64,000 nucleotides of DNA from Riptortus pedestris (GCA_019009955.1 CM032233.1:19522501-19586500), one strand, 5' to 3'. Numbered from the stretch's first letter, positions 11,688 to 24,377 are shown. Notes: generated from the letters alone by a model not told the origin. Translations and numbers: made by a program.

Positions 11688-12591
11688 AAGATATTTTCCC
11701 TAATTGTAGGCAAATTGATTGAAATGGAGTAAGGGAAGGGGGAGGTTTCAACCACGCGCTGTCATTTCGCCCTCAATAAATTCAATATACTGCATTCCTA
11801 GGCCCCGTCGATCAGCCTCAGAGTTGTATCCCAGTTCTGAGGACGAAACACGTTACACGCATTTATTAGCATATGCGGGGCAGAACAAAGGGGATCGGCA
11901 AAGGAAATTTCCCATTACTTCCTCTACCCTCCGAGTCCTCTGCATATCCTATGCTTTAGATTCACACGTGATTGTAAATATAATGATAACATCATAAAAC
12001 TGAGTGTGGCCAACCAATTAAACAACATTCATTTTTACAGCCACAGGTGTAACAGGGCTAGAATTAATCCATAGCTTCTAAACTTGTAAAAACCTTGGAT
12101 AAACGCACACAAATGCACTCATCATTTTAAAGAAATATACATATTGGAGGATATCAAAAGAGCAGATTATCTTTCTAGGCTACGTACAGTTTTTATTAGA
12201 ACTTATACAAAACGAAAGAGCAATTCAATTTTGTAGAAATAAAAATACATTGAATAACGAACAAAAAATATATAAAATTGTTTCACGGTCAAAAGTAGAC
12301 ACTCACTTATTAATATCTTAAATAGAATCCTAAACCATTTATTGTATAATATTGTTTAATTTTTGCATAAATTAATTAAAAATCCACAAAGAAAAAATAT
12401 TGTTTCAATATAGGTATACTTGGAATATTTTTTGTCTTTATAGAAACAATGTAAACATTTTATACAAGAGTCACCTAAATATGACAGTGACAATGAAGCA
12501 TTTTATTAAATCTTGCAATTTAAATTTAAATATATATAATGATTATTAAATCCTTATGAAATATAACTTCTTAGCAGGAGTAACGGAAAAA
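11688..12591. other. Unassigned sequence
   Basis: About 0.9 kb. The first 250 bases give a 92-codon frame on the + strand without recognisable domains; the rest is AT-rich. No repeat match seen. Confidence 0.4.
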
Positions 12592-13067
12592 GTCCGTCAC
12601 GCAGGGGTTGTAAAAACTAAGCAGATTTCCCACGTGAAGTTTTACAATAGAGAAATCTGTCAAATAAGAACAGTAGTAGTAAGGAATCTCAAACATTTTC
12701 ATGAGGGACGAACAGTTACGGAAACGGCCGCACTAGGAAAGTCCCGAACATAGCCGACTCTTGCCGACGCCACACACAATACAAATGCAAATATCTCGGT
12801 TAATATGCAAGATGCAGAATAAATATATAGAACAATATTTATAGTAAATTTAATTTGCAATAAGATTGAATCTATATAATTTTTCGATCCGACGCATAAT
12901 AACGGTGATATTTCGAATTTTCAATAATCCCCCCTATAAACCCCCCCCTTCCCACTGGTCCGATTTCAGCCATAAACGAACTTGATCTTCCTTTTTACAT
13001 AAAACGATTAAATTCCGAGTTTGGTAACGATCAAACAAAAATTGCGACCGCTAGAGCGTTAACAGAC

Positions 13068-13153
<86 letters not shown>

Positions 13154-13275
13154 TTCGACCAGACCTCATTTTCATCATCTCCTAGGTAGGATCGATGGAC
13201 ATTTGAAGAAATTTTTGAAACTCGCGTCATGAGTACGACCTCAATAGCTGATTTCCCTTAAGGAAAATCTGCTAA
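12592..13275 (-). repeat. HLE, full length short form
   Basis: A good reference copy, about 680 bp. Order on the + strand: GTCCGTCACGCAGGGG (12592), CTAAGCAGATTTCCCACGTG (12619-12638), ACGGAAACGGCCG, ATATCTCGGTTAATATGCA, CGATCCGACGCATAATAACG, C-runs (12930-12950), GTCCGATTTCAGCCATAAAC, TAACGATCAAACAAAAATTG, (AT)n 13074-13149, GACCTCATTTTCATCATCTC, the terminal palindrome and CTGCTAA (13268-13275). Confidence 0.85.
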
Positions 13276-16200
13276 TAAAATGGTATAGTAAGTTACGAAG
13301 AAAAAGAATTGCTTCTAAATCGTGAAATGGGAAATTACCCTAAACCCTGTAACACCATTTGCTACACTATATACGTATAAGTTATTAAATTGGTATTCCA
13401 ATAATTTATTTATGCTTCATGGATATTCTTATATGTATAAATTAGAGTTTTCCTCTTTTTTCTGTTTTTACGTTTGAGTGAGTAAAAACCTAATACACCC
13501 TACTTAAATTACATATTGCGCCTCTATTACTAGTTGAAAAAAAGAAAAAAAACTAGAAATATAAAATCTTCTTTCGAGCGAACAACTCTAGAAAATGGTT
13601 CTCGATTAATCACGAAGATGTATTCAAATACCCTTATTACCGGAGAGGAATCTATTGAGACTAATTTGTAAGAATTAATTTTTGAGGTTAATGTTGTATA
13701 CCATATTTCAAAATTGCGTGCTTCTAAGTAAGTATTTTTATTTGTATGTAATTTCATACTAAATTATAACCCCCAACAATTCTTTTATAAATTAAAAGTA
13801 ATACAAGATAAAATTTATAGATGTAATTTGTACTACGAATGATCTAAAGAAATGATAACGAAAATGTTTATTAGACGTTACATTTATGTTTTTCAACCTC
13901 CCTTATATAGGTTGAAATAGCGTACACTAGAAGTACATCGCATATAATAATTTCAGTCCTACATTTCCATGAGTTCTCAAATTTCAAAGAAACCCAGAAG
14001 TATCTTAATTATAAATGACAAAACTTCATAAGTTATTAGGAATCGAACCGTTGTACACATGTCAGTATCTGATCCAATCAATACTGCGATTGATATTGAA
14101 TTACTGACAGACAGACAAGTCCTTTCTCTCTCAATAGTAGTAGTTCGTTTTAATACATTTAAATGTACTAGATACAATCATAACTCTCCTAACGACATAA
14201 AAACGGTTTATTTATTAGATATTTAAAAATAGCCAGGCCATATTTCCAGAACAAATTACTAAAAATAATTACTCATTACAATCATTTATGTTGGAATATA
14301 TGAAACACACACACTCACACACATACATATTAAATGAACTAACAAAGATGCAAATTATCAACACAAGGTATATCATATTATTCAGCTCGCTGCTACATAC
14401 TGAATGATTTTCTAAGGATGGTGTGTATACTATCCATTTAAGTTGCTTTAGGCGTCTTTCCCGTTTAGGAACGCAAGGGGCTTATTCAACATGTGGTTAT
14501 AGGATTGTCCACAACACCAAGTCGCGGTGCAGGGGCTATTCAGGAAATCAATTTGCTTTAGACATCTAACACATGTAAGGGATATCTTCAATATTTTATT
14601 GTGCTAATTACTTCCGTCCAGTGTTTTATGTTCTTATTTAGTTGTCACCATGCTTTATTAAGAGTATTTGCCTATTATTACCAAATATTGACTTGAAGAA
14701 GACACTCCTTACTTTGATTTTTCCGAATAAACTTTTTTCATAGGTTAGTGGAAAAGGTCACCAAAAAACAAATTCCTATTTTTCGCCCAAGCAGACATTA
14801 TTCAAAAATTGCCCCACATGTTTGTGGCCTACATACCACCTCTTCATCATTCTTTTCCGACCATTCCGCAATGGGAGGTCGTTAAAACTAAGATACCCAA
14901 AGCAGGTTGTGCCAGCTGACTTTATAATTGATAAAGAAAGGAATAATATTAAACGAAAAATCAAAAAGAATATTCATATCATAGGAATAGAAAAAAGAGA
15001 CAGAAGTTAAATGTCTTAATCCAATATTCGACAACGTTTATCATAAAATTAAATAATCGATTTTAAAGTATGACGTAGGAAATAATAGATTTCAAAGCTT
15101 GAGGTGAAAATAATCTATTCAAATGACCTGCTTAGGGTATCTCAGTTTCAACGACCTCCTTAGTGGGGAAGGGTCGTTTCGGCGAAAGCAAGAGGAACCA
15201 AGAACTTCATAGGCATAAGGAATGGCCCCTGAAAATCTACGTGGGGAGTTTTTATTGGCGACCCTATGAATATGCGAGAATATTGAATCCGGAATAAGAA
15301 GACAAATTTAACATTTATTTACAAATTTGTGATATTTAGTGGGGGTAAAATGATGGCGATATTTTTTACTTCTATCTTTAGTGTAAGTTGTAAAGCATCA
15401 CAGCTGACAAAATGTAAATAGTAATATTCACTTCAAAAATTTAAGTATATTTACAATTTTACATCTGTATAATTGTTTCATGGTATGTTAAAAAATACAT
15501 TCCTTAAAGAAGACTAGATTAAAGAGCATTTTCTAAAACACTGTCCAGCACCCCCCCCCCCCAAACCTATTGATAGGTCTGAGAAGTGTTCACAAATTGC
15601 AAAATATCAGAGTTTCTTAGAATAATATCATTTTTCTCCACGCTAGTTCATTTTGTTTGGCAGGAGACCTTTGTAATGTTGAGATGCTTGGGTACCTATG
15701 AAACAGTCTATAAAATATAGTTCCGGGTTTATTTATAAATAATGCGATCTTAGCTATTAGTTTCTATTTTTGTAAAATACCTTATGAAAACATTAAAGTG
15801 ACGCTCCCCTCCACACCCATTGCGTTGTTGAGTCTTTCATTGTGAGTTATCAACGCTTAACAGTATAGTAATGGACCGTAAAGCCAACAGTTCAAATCCC
15901 TCTAGCCTCTATGAGATTGTTAAACCTTATTACCTACGGCCTTAAAAGGATGTCCATGATTACTGGACAGAATAAGCCAGGCAAGAATAGTCTACTGATT
16001 TGTCAATTATACTTCCGAACTAGGAAAACAGTTATCATCAGTTAATTTACACGGAAACGAACAGCCACATAAAATAGAGTAGCGGATGGAAAATTGTAGC
16101 TTTGCTATTTCAAATCTTCAGCAATTAAGGTATAGTTTGACAGATATAATCCCCAAATTCTTTTTTAAAGAATCAAGAAGAACATAGAATTTTGACAGCC

Positions 16201-16697
16201 CGCTTGTTTTTGTATCCAGAATTCTGGGAAGCATCTTTAGGGCTATTTTACTTGAGTTACTTGTGGGAGGGGGTTACCAAGTGGTTACCCTATAGAACGA
16301 ACTAGAGGTTGTAAAAGTTAATAGACTGGGAAGGCTAAGATGAACTATGCTTATGAGTCGATAACGTAATCATATACCGGGAGGTGCTAGAGATAGTATA
16401 CACACTAAGGTAGAGTATTTTTTGTATTTGAGGACTACAGTTGCTAGATAAATAATAGAAATGAGAAACTGCCACCTTTCGGCAGAACTTTACAAAACGC
16501 TTAGCAGAGGTTGGTAATAGACGGCCTTGATTACGCAATGAGTTGCTGTTGCGTTGATGAAGAGTTGTGTGCATAGATAAAGAGGTTCACTATTTTAATG
16601 AAGAGAGCTGTGGGTCCTACTGTTCGAGAATGAAATTATCTTGATAGCCAGCGTTCATTTGGTTGTCAGCCTGATACAACCAGAAGGAGTTAAAAAA
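13276..16697. other. Unassigned sequence, 3.4 kb
   Basis: The longest stretch without an HLE in the first third. AT-rich, with frames of 60-80 codons on both strands and no domain. A run of 14 C lies at about 15549-15562 and a short CA-rich tract near 14308-14325. A weak tRNA-like segment near 15835-15910 was considered and rejected. Confidence 0.5.
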
Positions 16698-17117
16698 GTC
16701 CTCCGTAAACTAAGCAGATTTGCCACGTGAAGTAAAACAATAGAGTAATATCACGAGAGCAGAGCAGTTAAGGAAACGGCCGAACTAGCTTTTGCGGGAG
16801 TCACTCGTCCTTTAGCCGCCCAGATTTAATAAAAATTCAAATATCTCGGTTAATATTCAAGATAGAGAATAAATGTATATAACAAAATTTATAGTAAATT
16901 TAATTTGCAATAAGATTGATTCTGTACAATTTACCGATCCGACGTATAGTAACGGAGATATTTCGAATTTTCGAAAATCCTCCCCTTTAACCCCCCCCCC
17001 CTCCTACTGGTCCAATTTCAACCGTTGACGAACTTGATCTTTCTTTTTACATAAAACGACTAAATATGGAGTTTGGTAACGATCAAACAAAAATTGCGAC
17101 CGCTAGAGCGGTAACAT

Positions 17118-17171
<54 letters not shown>

Positions 17172-17238
17172 TTTTGAACGGACCTCATTTTCGTCATCTA
17201 CTAGGTAGGATGGATGGACATGAGTACAACCTCAATAG
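16698..17238 (-). repeat. HLE, 5' terminal hairpin deleted and far end truncated
   Basis: Starts AAAAAGTCCTCCGTAAACTAAGC (split by a deletion of the CACGCAGGGGCTG hairpin), followed by the conserved body, C-run 16989-17001, and (AT)n 17117-17168. It breaks off after GGATGGACATGAGTACAACC (17211-17230), missing the palindromic terminus and about 30 bases before it. Confidence 0.75.
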
Positions 17239-20200
17239 TATAATATGGTATACATGCCCAGTATAGACTAGGTCAATGCTAAATAGCTTTTAGGGGATTT
17301 TATATTGGGAAATCCCCCATTGGCCGCTTGGAAAAGCCTTTTTTTTCCGAAAGTCATTAGACCGGAGGCATTAGCGGTTTTTTCAACACCCCTAAAACCC
17401 ACTTAGGACAGTATGAATGGCTAAACTCCTTATATTTGATTATTCCTTTAAGAGTTATAAATGCCAATTTTCATTCGCCAATTGAAAACTATAGGGAATA
17501 CATGGTTAAATATTGTTATATTTCAAAATGTAAATGCAACAGAAATTTCGTGGGTACGTAGACATTAGTTGACTACTAAAATTTATAATTGAAGATTGCC
17601 TCAGGAACTGTACCAACTCGGTTGTTTTTAATATCTTGGTAACTTGCGGAGATGGAACATTAAAATTTTGATTTATAATGTATTAGAATGAAAAACTGGC
17701 GACAACATACATTAAATAGTCTTCTAAATCAAGCCGTGATGAATATTCATGTAACCAAGAAATAAAATGCAGACTTGTTAAATATGTAGGGTATTATGTT
17801 TTAGGGCTTTTTGTGAGTAATGCGGATGTATTGGTTACTATTTTTTCAATAAATAATAGAATTGCTTGAAACTAATAAATAATCGAGAAATGTAGGATAA
17901 GAGGAAATAGTACAGCTAGGCGGTACAGTCGTTGTAGGACCAGGGCCTCTGCCATCATTTGAAACCATTTAGTAATGCTCGAAGCTAAAATTAATCCCCG
18001 GCCTCTCCACCTTATCGCATCCAGTGTACGTTATTTTTCTGAGCAACAAGCGATATCTGTCATTTTTAGTAGCACAGATGACATTACACTTCTATTTAAT
18101 CTCAGTATCTTGTGGTTCTCACATTTTGGTGTTCTGCCACAGCAGAAAATATCTTTCTCAGGACCAGACCAGGAGTGCTCTCTGGTGTTACTTGGTGAGA
18201 GGCCACCTATTGTTGCTGTAAATAAATGATGGTCAGGAGACCATATTGAGTATTTGTAACTTGAATATTTGCAAGAGTCAAGCATTACACGGATTATAGT
18301 AAGTACGATCTTTGTAGTTATAGGCATCTGGGTAGGTGCAGTAAGTACAAGACATGATATTGTCTCAGCGATCATTCGACTATTATATTCGCATCCACCC
18401 TATTGCTTTCAGGAATCATATCTCCAAGGGTAAACACAGGTGGAACTTCAGGCAACTGGCTCACACAGCAAAGTGCGCATATATTGACATTGAGGTAGAG
18501 AAGTTGCTGCTGTTAAGAGTATGAACCGTATGTGGGACATAAAACAAGCACTAGAATGGTAAAATTGCATGAGAGCTTCTAGACTGGCCTGGGACATTGG
18601 CGGTTCTGTGGAATTAGGAATATTCACCTTTCCTAGTACGTAAAAGAAATAGGGTTACGTAATCTTATTATATCAATAACTGAAAGAAAAATATGAAACA
18701 TTAAGATTTTATCAATTGCCAAAAAAATGGATATCACATTTAATTTTATGTACACAGGGTGGCTTATTCAAAGAGAAATAAGAGCCTTTTACATCACTAT
18801 TTCGGATTTGTTTTAAATTCAACATAACCACATAGATTAAGAAGTATAACCAACTTCATTGTATAATTTCAACTGGGCTTGAAAATTTGATTATGTTAAT
18901 TTGGTATACATTTTGTAGAACACTTCCCGTAGATAATTAAGTTACATTTTGTCTTTTTTCTGAGAATCTCTAAGAAAACGCAACTTGACTAAAACACACA
19001 AACAAGAAAACCGAAAAAAAACATTTGAAGTTCTTAATAAATATTCTTAGGAATGTTGGTATGGTATATGTAAATATCTAGAATGCAATATTAATAAGTG
19101 CTATATGAATATTTAGCGTCATAAGGAAATCCAAAGCGTGAGAAAATGCACTATAAAAATTTGAATAAGAAAGGAAGTAATGGGAATCACTTTCAAGCTG
19201 TGGACTGTTATCGATACGTTTTTTCTGTCCACCAATTTAATTTTAGACATTTATTCATGAAAGAGTAACTTAAGTAAGAGTAAAGAGTGATATAATAAAT
19301 TACTAAGTCTTCGGCGCTTAATTACACAGAAGCTTCACCTGTTTGTACACTACTTTCTGTTTCTTTGACTTGTAAATTTAATATATTAAATTTAAAGCAC
19401 TATTGTCATGCAGTACAAACGCAAAAATGAAAAGTGTAGCAGTTATACATACTCCTTAATCATATTCCATGAATCTAAGCGTATTAATAGTTGACTTTGA
19501 GAACGCTTAGTTAAAAACAATTTTCTAATTTATTAAATTTAGGCAAATCAGTTTATTTTAAGTATTGAAATGATAAAGTTTTGGAGAAAAACACCTCATT
19601 TGCAAATTTTAATAATTTTAACTTTAAAATATGCATGTATTACTTGTGATTTTGAAACAAAACATTTAGTACGGTTAAAATCGTTTACAGTTTATATTTT
19701 AAAGTGATTATGTGGCGATTTTCATTTACTTCACAATGAAAAATACTATTTCTATGAATTAAAGTGTACATAGTTATATCTCACATTCATTTAAGTCAGT
19801 AACTATGAATGTGGTTGAGGATTAAAACTGTGACAACCATGTGACATCATTTCTACAATGGTGAAGGCGTAAATTTAAAAATAAAAAAGTAGTGTTGGGA
19901 ATTGATAAAGAAATCTTGAAAGGTGCCATTCACGAGAAAAAAAATATGAAGCCCATTGTGGTTCAATCAGATAGACAGACCGTATCCGATACAGCCCTAC
20001 CAACGCATCCTATTTTTCCGTTCCGTTTTTTTCTTTTGGGTGAGTTTTCCTCCTTGCGCCCATGTGTACTGCCGTATTAACGGTTAATGTGGTTCATCCT
20101 TGTTTTAGGGGTGTCATTAGATTTTCTGGCTTATTCATTTAACGCAACATCCTTTTAAATTCATTAAACGTTGACAGCACAATAAGATAAATAAATCATC

Positions 20201-20700
20201 AGCTTTCGTGTTTTTGCTTTAACTCCTATTCTACGAGTATTGAGATAGAGGTTCCAAAGCATTCGCTAGTAGGTATAAGCCATTCATAGTTTTGCAATTC
20301 TATAAAACATAAAAAGGAAAATAAAGAATTTATTTTTTACTTCTTCTGAATGAGCCGGAGTCTTATCTTTAGCGACAGCAATGTGAACCCTTGTAGAGTG
20401 GCTTGTAAGTGAAACTAAAAAAATTAAATGTGTTTATTTCCATTAAATGTTATAAAATAATAGGATACGCCAAATAGTGTCTTTTTCTATAAACAATTTT
20501 CTAGTATTATGCGAATTAAATTATTTGCAAATTATTGAAGTACATTTATACTTATATAACATGTTCGTTAAAAATTTAGGTCAAATTCTAAGAATACATA
20601 GTATGAAATTCATGGAGTTAAATAATTATATACAAGAAATTAGTTTCGTTAACAATCTTATTTCAACTCAAAATATATAACACACATTTTTTTTAATTGA
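17239..20700. other. Unassigned sequence, 3.5 kb
   Basis: No HLE or SINE. A GC-richer patch at 17930-18600 carries a 114-codon frame on the minus strand (18031-18375) and overlapping frames on the + strand; none shows a domain I recognise, so I do not call a gene. The remainder is AT-rich. An ACAGGGTGGC motif occurs at 18757-18766. Confidence 0.45.
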
Positions 20701-21195
20701 TAGACAAGCAAATTTATTAAAGGGTGACAAGCTTTGTAAAGAATGAGAAACTTGTCCCATCTTAAAGAGACGATGTACCTGATCACAAATTATTTTAGAC
20801 CTATATTTATGACAAATATTTAGTAGTTTTATTTAATAATTCAACATTTTTGAAAGTATTTATCTTGGGTATAAAAACATCCGTCATAAATGAAGTTCTT
20901 TAATTTATTTTTAAACAAAGAGTATATTTTAATAGATTCGGGCAGAGCGTTAAAGAGTTTTACTCCTGAAAATGATCTGATTTTCTCGAAATATTAATGT
21001 TTGGGGCTGTGAGCTTGAAGCATATTTTTATATGTTATTTTATGATTATGTGTTATACTATTTTTGTGAAACAAGTTCATGTTTTGCTTCACAAACAATA
21101 TTGTTTGGTACATATATATTGTGGGGGAAGTCATTATTTTGGATTCCTTAAAAAGTGGGCGACAGAAGTCTCTCGACTTTCAGTCTTATGTAAAA
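20700..21195 (-). mobile_element. 5'-truncated non-LTR retrotransposon (LINE)
   Basis: Minus-strand 3' end of a LINE: the end of a reverse-transcriptase ORF (20841-21195) followed by about 140 bases of probable 3' UTR ending in an A-rich stretch near 20695-20705 (TTTTTTTT on the + strand at about 20687). Severe 5' truncation is normal for LINE copies. Confidence 0.65.
20841..21195 (-). pseudogene. LINE reverse-transcriptase C-terminal remnant (Jockey/CR1-like)
   Basis: Reading the minus strand from 21190 gives SRDFCRPLFKESKIMTSPTI, then YMYQTILFVKQNMN, then NHKITYKNMLQAHSPKH, a stop (TAA, near 20997), then EKIRSFSGVKLFNALPESIK and FKNKLKNFIYDG before TGA at 20841-20843. The pattern of a 'PLFKxLxILTLPSIYxYE' segment followed by 'GxKLFNxLPxxIK...FKxxLKxFL' is the known C-terminal region of insect Jockey/CR1-type reverse transcriptases, downstream of the catalytic domain. 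One in-frame stop plus the missing catalytic half make it inactive. Assignment to an exact clade is not possible from this piece. Confidence 0.7.
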
Positions 21196-22060
21196 AGTGA
21201 ATGAAGAACATAAGTAACAACAGAAAAAAATTTACTTTTTAATATAACACTACTGCAATTTGTTCTTTTTGCTATTATTATAAATGTTATAATTTTATTC
21301 ATTGAGGTCTTTATTGGGAAAAGAATCGTCATTTCAACACAAATTTAAACATGTAAAAGCGTTAGGTAATCAATAAGTTCTGATTGAAGCACAACCCATC
21401 TTGTAAGCCATATTAAATTGACATTAGTAATTACCATTTATTGATATTCATTACAAATTTGACATTGTAGTATATCCTCTTTTATTGTAAATTTATAACT
21501 ATTAGAAGATTGTTATTAAATGGCTTGTAAACTGGAAATGGTGTCGATTGTGGGGTACGAAATCTTTTGAGGCCTGTAATTGAAAAGGCTATTGTTGAAC
21601 ACCGTATTATATTTGGGAGGTTGTGATATAATAAACTCATTCTCGTTGAAATGGGAAGGGCTTTGCAGGTCAGGACAGACGTGACAAGTTCCAAAGCAAG
21701 TTGTCTTCAGGATTTCTCACTCAAACTCTGGAACTCACACGTACTTCTGAAAACAGAGTATTCGGTCCTTTCTCTTTTATTCGCTATTATTAAATCTTTT
21801 ACCTGATTCTTATAGTGGGACTTGAAGGGTCGTCGGCTCGATGGACCCCCGAAAAAGCTGTTCATCATAGAAAATAATTACTTTCTTCTACTTTCTTTAA
21901 ATTCACCGAATTCGAACCCTTTCAACCTCCTTCACAAGGGGCCTTTATTTACTCTCTTTATTAAATTGTTGTTTCGCATACTATGGTTTTTTTTGAACTT
22001 CCATACATGTCATTGTTGTTTTAAGTCAACAGGAAGGAAACGGAAAGGGCGAAAAACGCT
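21196..22060. other. Unassigned sequence
   Basis: About 0.9 kb with frames of 70-90 codons on both strands but no recognisable motif. Leads into a headless SINE. Confidence 0.4.
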
Positions 22061-22228
22061 CACGGAGTTCGATTCCTGCCTGGGCAAATAGGAAGTTATT
22101 TAGTGACGAACTCATTAAATAAAATCCTTAGTCCCACCGTGGCTAGAAAAGGGTGGTAACTTGTAGATAACCCGCCCCAATTAGCCATAGTAGCATAAAG
22201 TGGACGTATATAAATAAAATAAATATTA
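22061..22228 (+). repeat. SINE, head truncated after box B
   Basis: Begins at the box B-like GAGTTCGATTCCTGCC (22065-22080), then TTATTTAGTGACGAACTCAT, CTAGAAAAGGGTGGTAAC, TAGCATAAAGTGGACG and a TAAATAAAATAAA tail. Lacks box A. Confidence 0.75.
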
Positions 22229-22380
22229 TTCATTGCCATGTGACTGTTAGTTTCTTTTCAATAATCATGATTACAATTAAAATTGATGTTAAAATTAACT
22301 GAGGTCCTCATTCGAATTGACTAGTAAAACGAAAATAACTAAACGGCTTGCATATTTAGCGACGGAAATAGTTTTATTGT

Positions 22381-22447
22381 TATTTATATACGTCCACTTT
22401 TTGCTACTATGGTTAATTGGGGCGAGTTATCCACTGGTTACTACACT
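22381..22447 (-). repeat. SINE 3' fragment cut by an HLE
   Basis: Reverse complement reads as the SINE 3' part (AGTAACCAGTGGATAACTCG ... AAAAAGTGGACGTATA). It stops exactly at the A-run of the CTAGAAAAG motif, where the neighbouring HLE begins with TTTTAGCAG, so the HLE probably inserted into the SINE. Confidence 0.65.
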
Positions 22448-22592
22448 TTTAGCAGATTTCCCCTAAGGGAAATCAGCTACTGAGGTCGTACTCATGACGC
22501 AATTTACGAAATTTTTCTTCAAATGTCCATCGATCCTACCCAAATGCCAGATGACGAAAATGAGGTCCGTTCAAAACTGTATATATATATAG

Positions 22593-22644
<52 letters not shown>

Positions 22645-22912
22645 CCCCGTCTTAAATTCGACTAATAAAATTTGATTGATTGAGATAAAATTTATTCGGA
22701 TTCATTATAAATGACAGTACTAGATATAGTACATTGTTTTCAATAAAGTTAATATGTTATATTCTGATGTGTTTCAGTTATGGTTTTTCTTTCCGGTGTC
22801 GGACAGTAACTGAAAGCCTTTAGTAGACCTGCTTGTTTACCTTTGAGAAGATTTTTTATTTCCGCTTGTATTTATTCACATGATATTCGCGGTGGTGTTG
22901 TGTGATAAGGTT
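22448..22912 (+). repeat. HLE with intact head, 3' end lost
   Basis: Head palindrome AGCAGATTTCCCCTAAGGG...AAATCAGCT (22451-22478), then the GTCCATCGATCC block, (AT)n 22571-22634, and the variant third module (GATTGAGATAAAATTTATTC; GACAGTAACTGAAAGCC; ATATTCGCGGTGGTGTTG) seen also near 24900-25140 and 50380-50640. It stops before the 3' inverted motif. Confidence 0.75.
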
Positions 22913-22917
22913 GTAGG

Positions 22918-23140
22918 TTTTTTTTATTTTTTTTTATTTTACGTCCACTTCATACTACTAGGCTAATCGGGACGGGTTATCTACAGGTTACCATCCTTTT
23001 CTAGCCAGGGTGGGCACAAGGAGTTTATCTAATGAGTCCGTCATTAAATAAATTTCTATTGCCCAGGGCGGGATTCGAACCCGCCACTCTAGCTCTGCCA
23101 TGCGAGATTAGGACCAACTCGCACAGCCAACCCGACGAAC
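22918..23140 (-). repeat. SINE, full length with perfect box B
   Basis: Reverse-complement head: GGGTTGGCTGTGCGAGTTGG, then a canonical polymerase III box B GGTTCGAATCC (within 23068-23082). The body GAAATTTATTTAATGACGG and CTAGAAAAGGATGGTAACC precedes an AGTGGACGTAAAAT tail with A-rich end at 22918-22940. Confidence 0.8.
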
Positions 23141-23288
23141 TTTTCTAGCCACGGAGGAACGAATGATTTTATCTAATGAGTTCGTCACTAATTAAATTCA
23201 GATTTCCCAGGAGGGAACCGCCGAACTGTTCACTCAAGGTTTACCATATGAGATTAAAGCCAACTCTCTAACTGGCATGGCTGTATAG
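23141..23288 (-). repeat. Second SINE, 3' truncated, abutting the first
   Basis: Reverse complement contains TAGTGACGAACTCATTAG and a head with GTTAGAGAGTTGGCTTTAAT, CATATGGTAAACC. Its 3' third is missing where it meets the SINE at 22918-23140, suggesting nested insertion or unequal recombination between copies. Confidence 0.6.
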
Positions 23289-23759
23289 TTTTAGGAACTG
23301 GGAAATAACTTTGTTTCAAATAATTAATTCGTAAGACTATTTGAATATTACTGACATACCAGGCTGAGCAACCTTTCAAGGCTGAGGCTCTGCCGTATCA
23401 CCCCCAAATCACTATAGACAGCGATACCCATGATCCTGAACCCCTCTCCTAAGCCGTCTAGTCACATTTGTGCGAGTCTACCATTGCTTCCTCCTCTTAG
23501 CGAAGTCATATGTCCGTATCCATACACTGACTAGCTTTATTATTTTCATCTGTACTATCCACCCCGGTCTGCTTTTCTTGACAGGTGGCTCGCCATACAA
23601 CTCCATTATGTATCTGCTGCCCTATCTACGCTGCTATTTGAAGTATCCATATTTTTCAGTATGATTCCAAGAGAAATACTCACTTTATAAAGGTGTTCGT
23701 GGCATATATTCGTTGTTGTCCAAAGAGGAATTTGACGTTTGTTTAGAATGTCCATTTTG

Positions 23760-23859
23760 TTTCAGTAGGTTTCCCTTAAGGGAAATCAGCTATTGAGGTT
23801 GTTCTCATTGACCGTCCGTCGATCCTACCCAGGGGATGATGAACATAAGGCCCGTTCAA

Positions 23860-23914
<55 letters not shown>

Positions 23915-24173
23915 GATATATATATATATATATATATATATACACCCACACCCACACGGCGATATTTGGAATTTTTGAAATTCCCTACTTTAAACCCCCC
24001 TCCCCGCCATCTACTAGTCAGTCATTAACAAACTTCATCTTTCATCACCCCCCTCCCTTTTGTCCGATTTCAGCCGTTAACGATCTTTATCTTCTTTTTA
24101 CATAAAACGACTAAATATCGAGTTTGGTAACGATTACACAATAATTACGACCGCTAGAGCGGCAACAGACAAG

Positions 24174-24204
<31 letters not shown>

Positions 24205-24377
24205 ATATATATATATATATATGGATAAACACACACACACACACACACACATACACACAGTTTTGAACGGACCTCATTTTCGTCATCTCCTAGGTAGGTT
24301 TGATGGACGTTTGAAGAAAGAATTCTAAAATGAGTACGACCGCAATAGCTGATTTCCCTTCAGGGAAATCTGCTAAA
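23760..24377. repeat. HLE head-to-head chimera (two heads, no 3' terminus)
   Basis: The left part is an HLE head in + orientation: TTTCCCTTAAGGGAAATCAG (23770-23789), the CGATCCTACCCAGG block and (AT)n 23861-23941. The right part is a minus-strand HLE: C-rich block (23995-24062), ATATCGAGTTTGGTAACGAT, (AT)n 24175-24222 plus (CA)n 24227-24258, TTTGAACGGACCTCATTTTC and the palindrome ending CTGCTAAAA (24346-24378). So both outer ends are the 5' terminus and neither is the GACGGAC terminus. Confidence 0.7.

Noticed and set aside
15835..15910. Possible tRNA gene or SINE head (AGTTCAAATCCC near 15888)
   Set aside because: Box B-like only; no cloverleaf can be formed by eye and no SINE body follows.
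18031..18375. 114-codon minus-strand frame with a GLSPSNTREHSWSGP segment in a GC-richer patch
   Set aside because: No domain, homologue or repeat match that I can recognise, and overlapping + frames are of similar length. Could be a relic; a translated search would decide. Not called as a gene.
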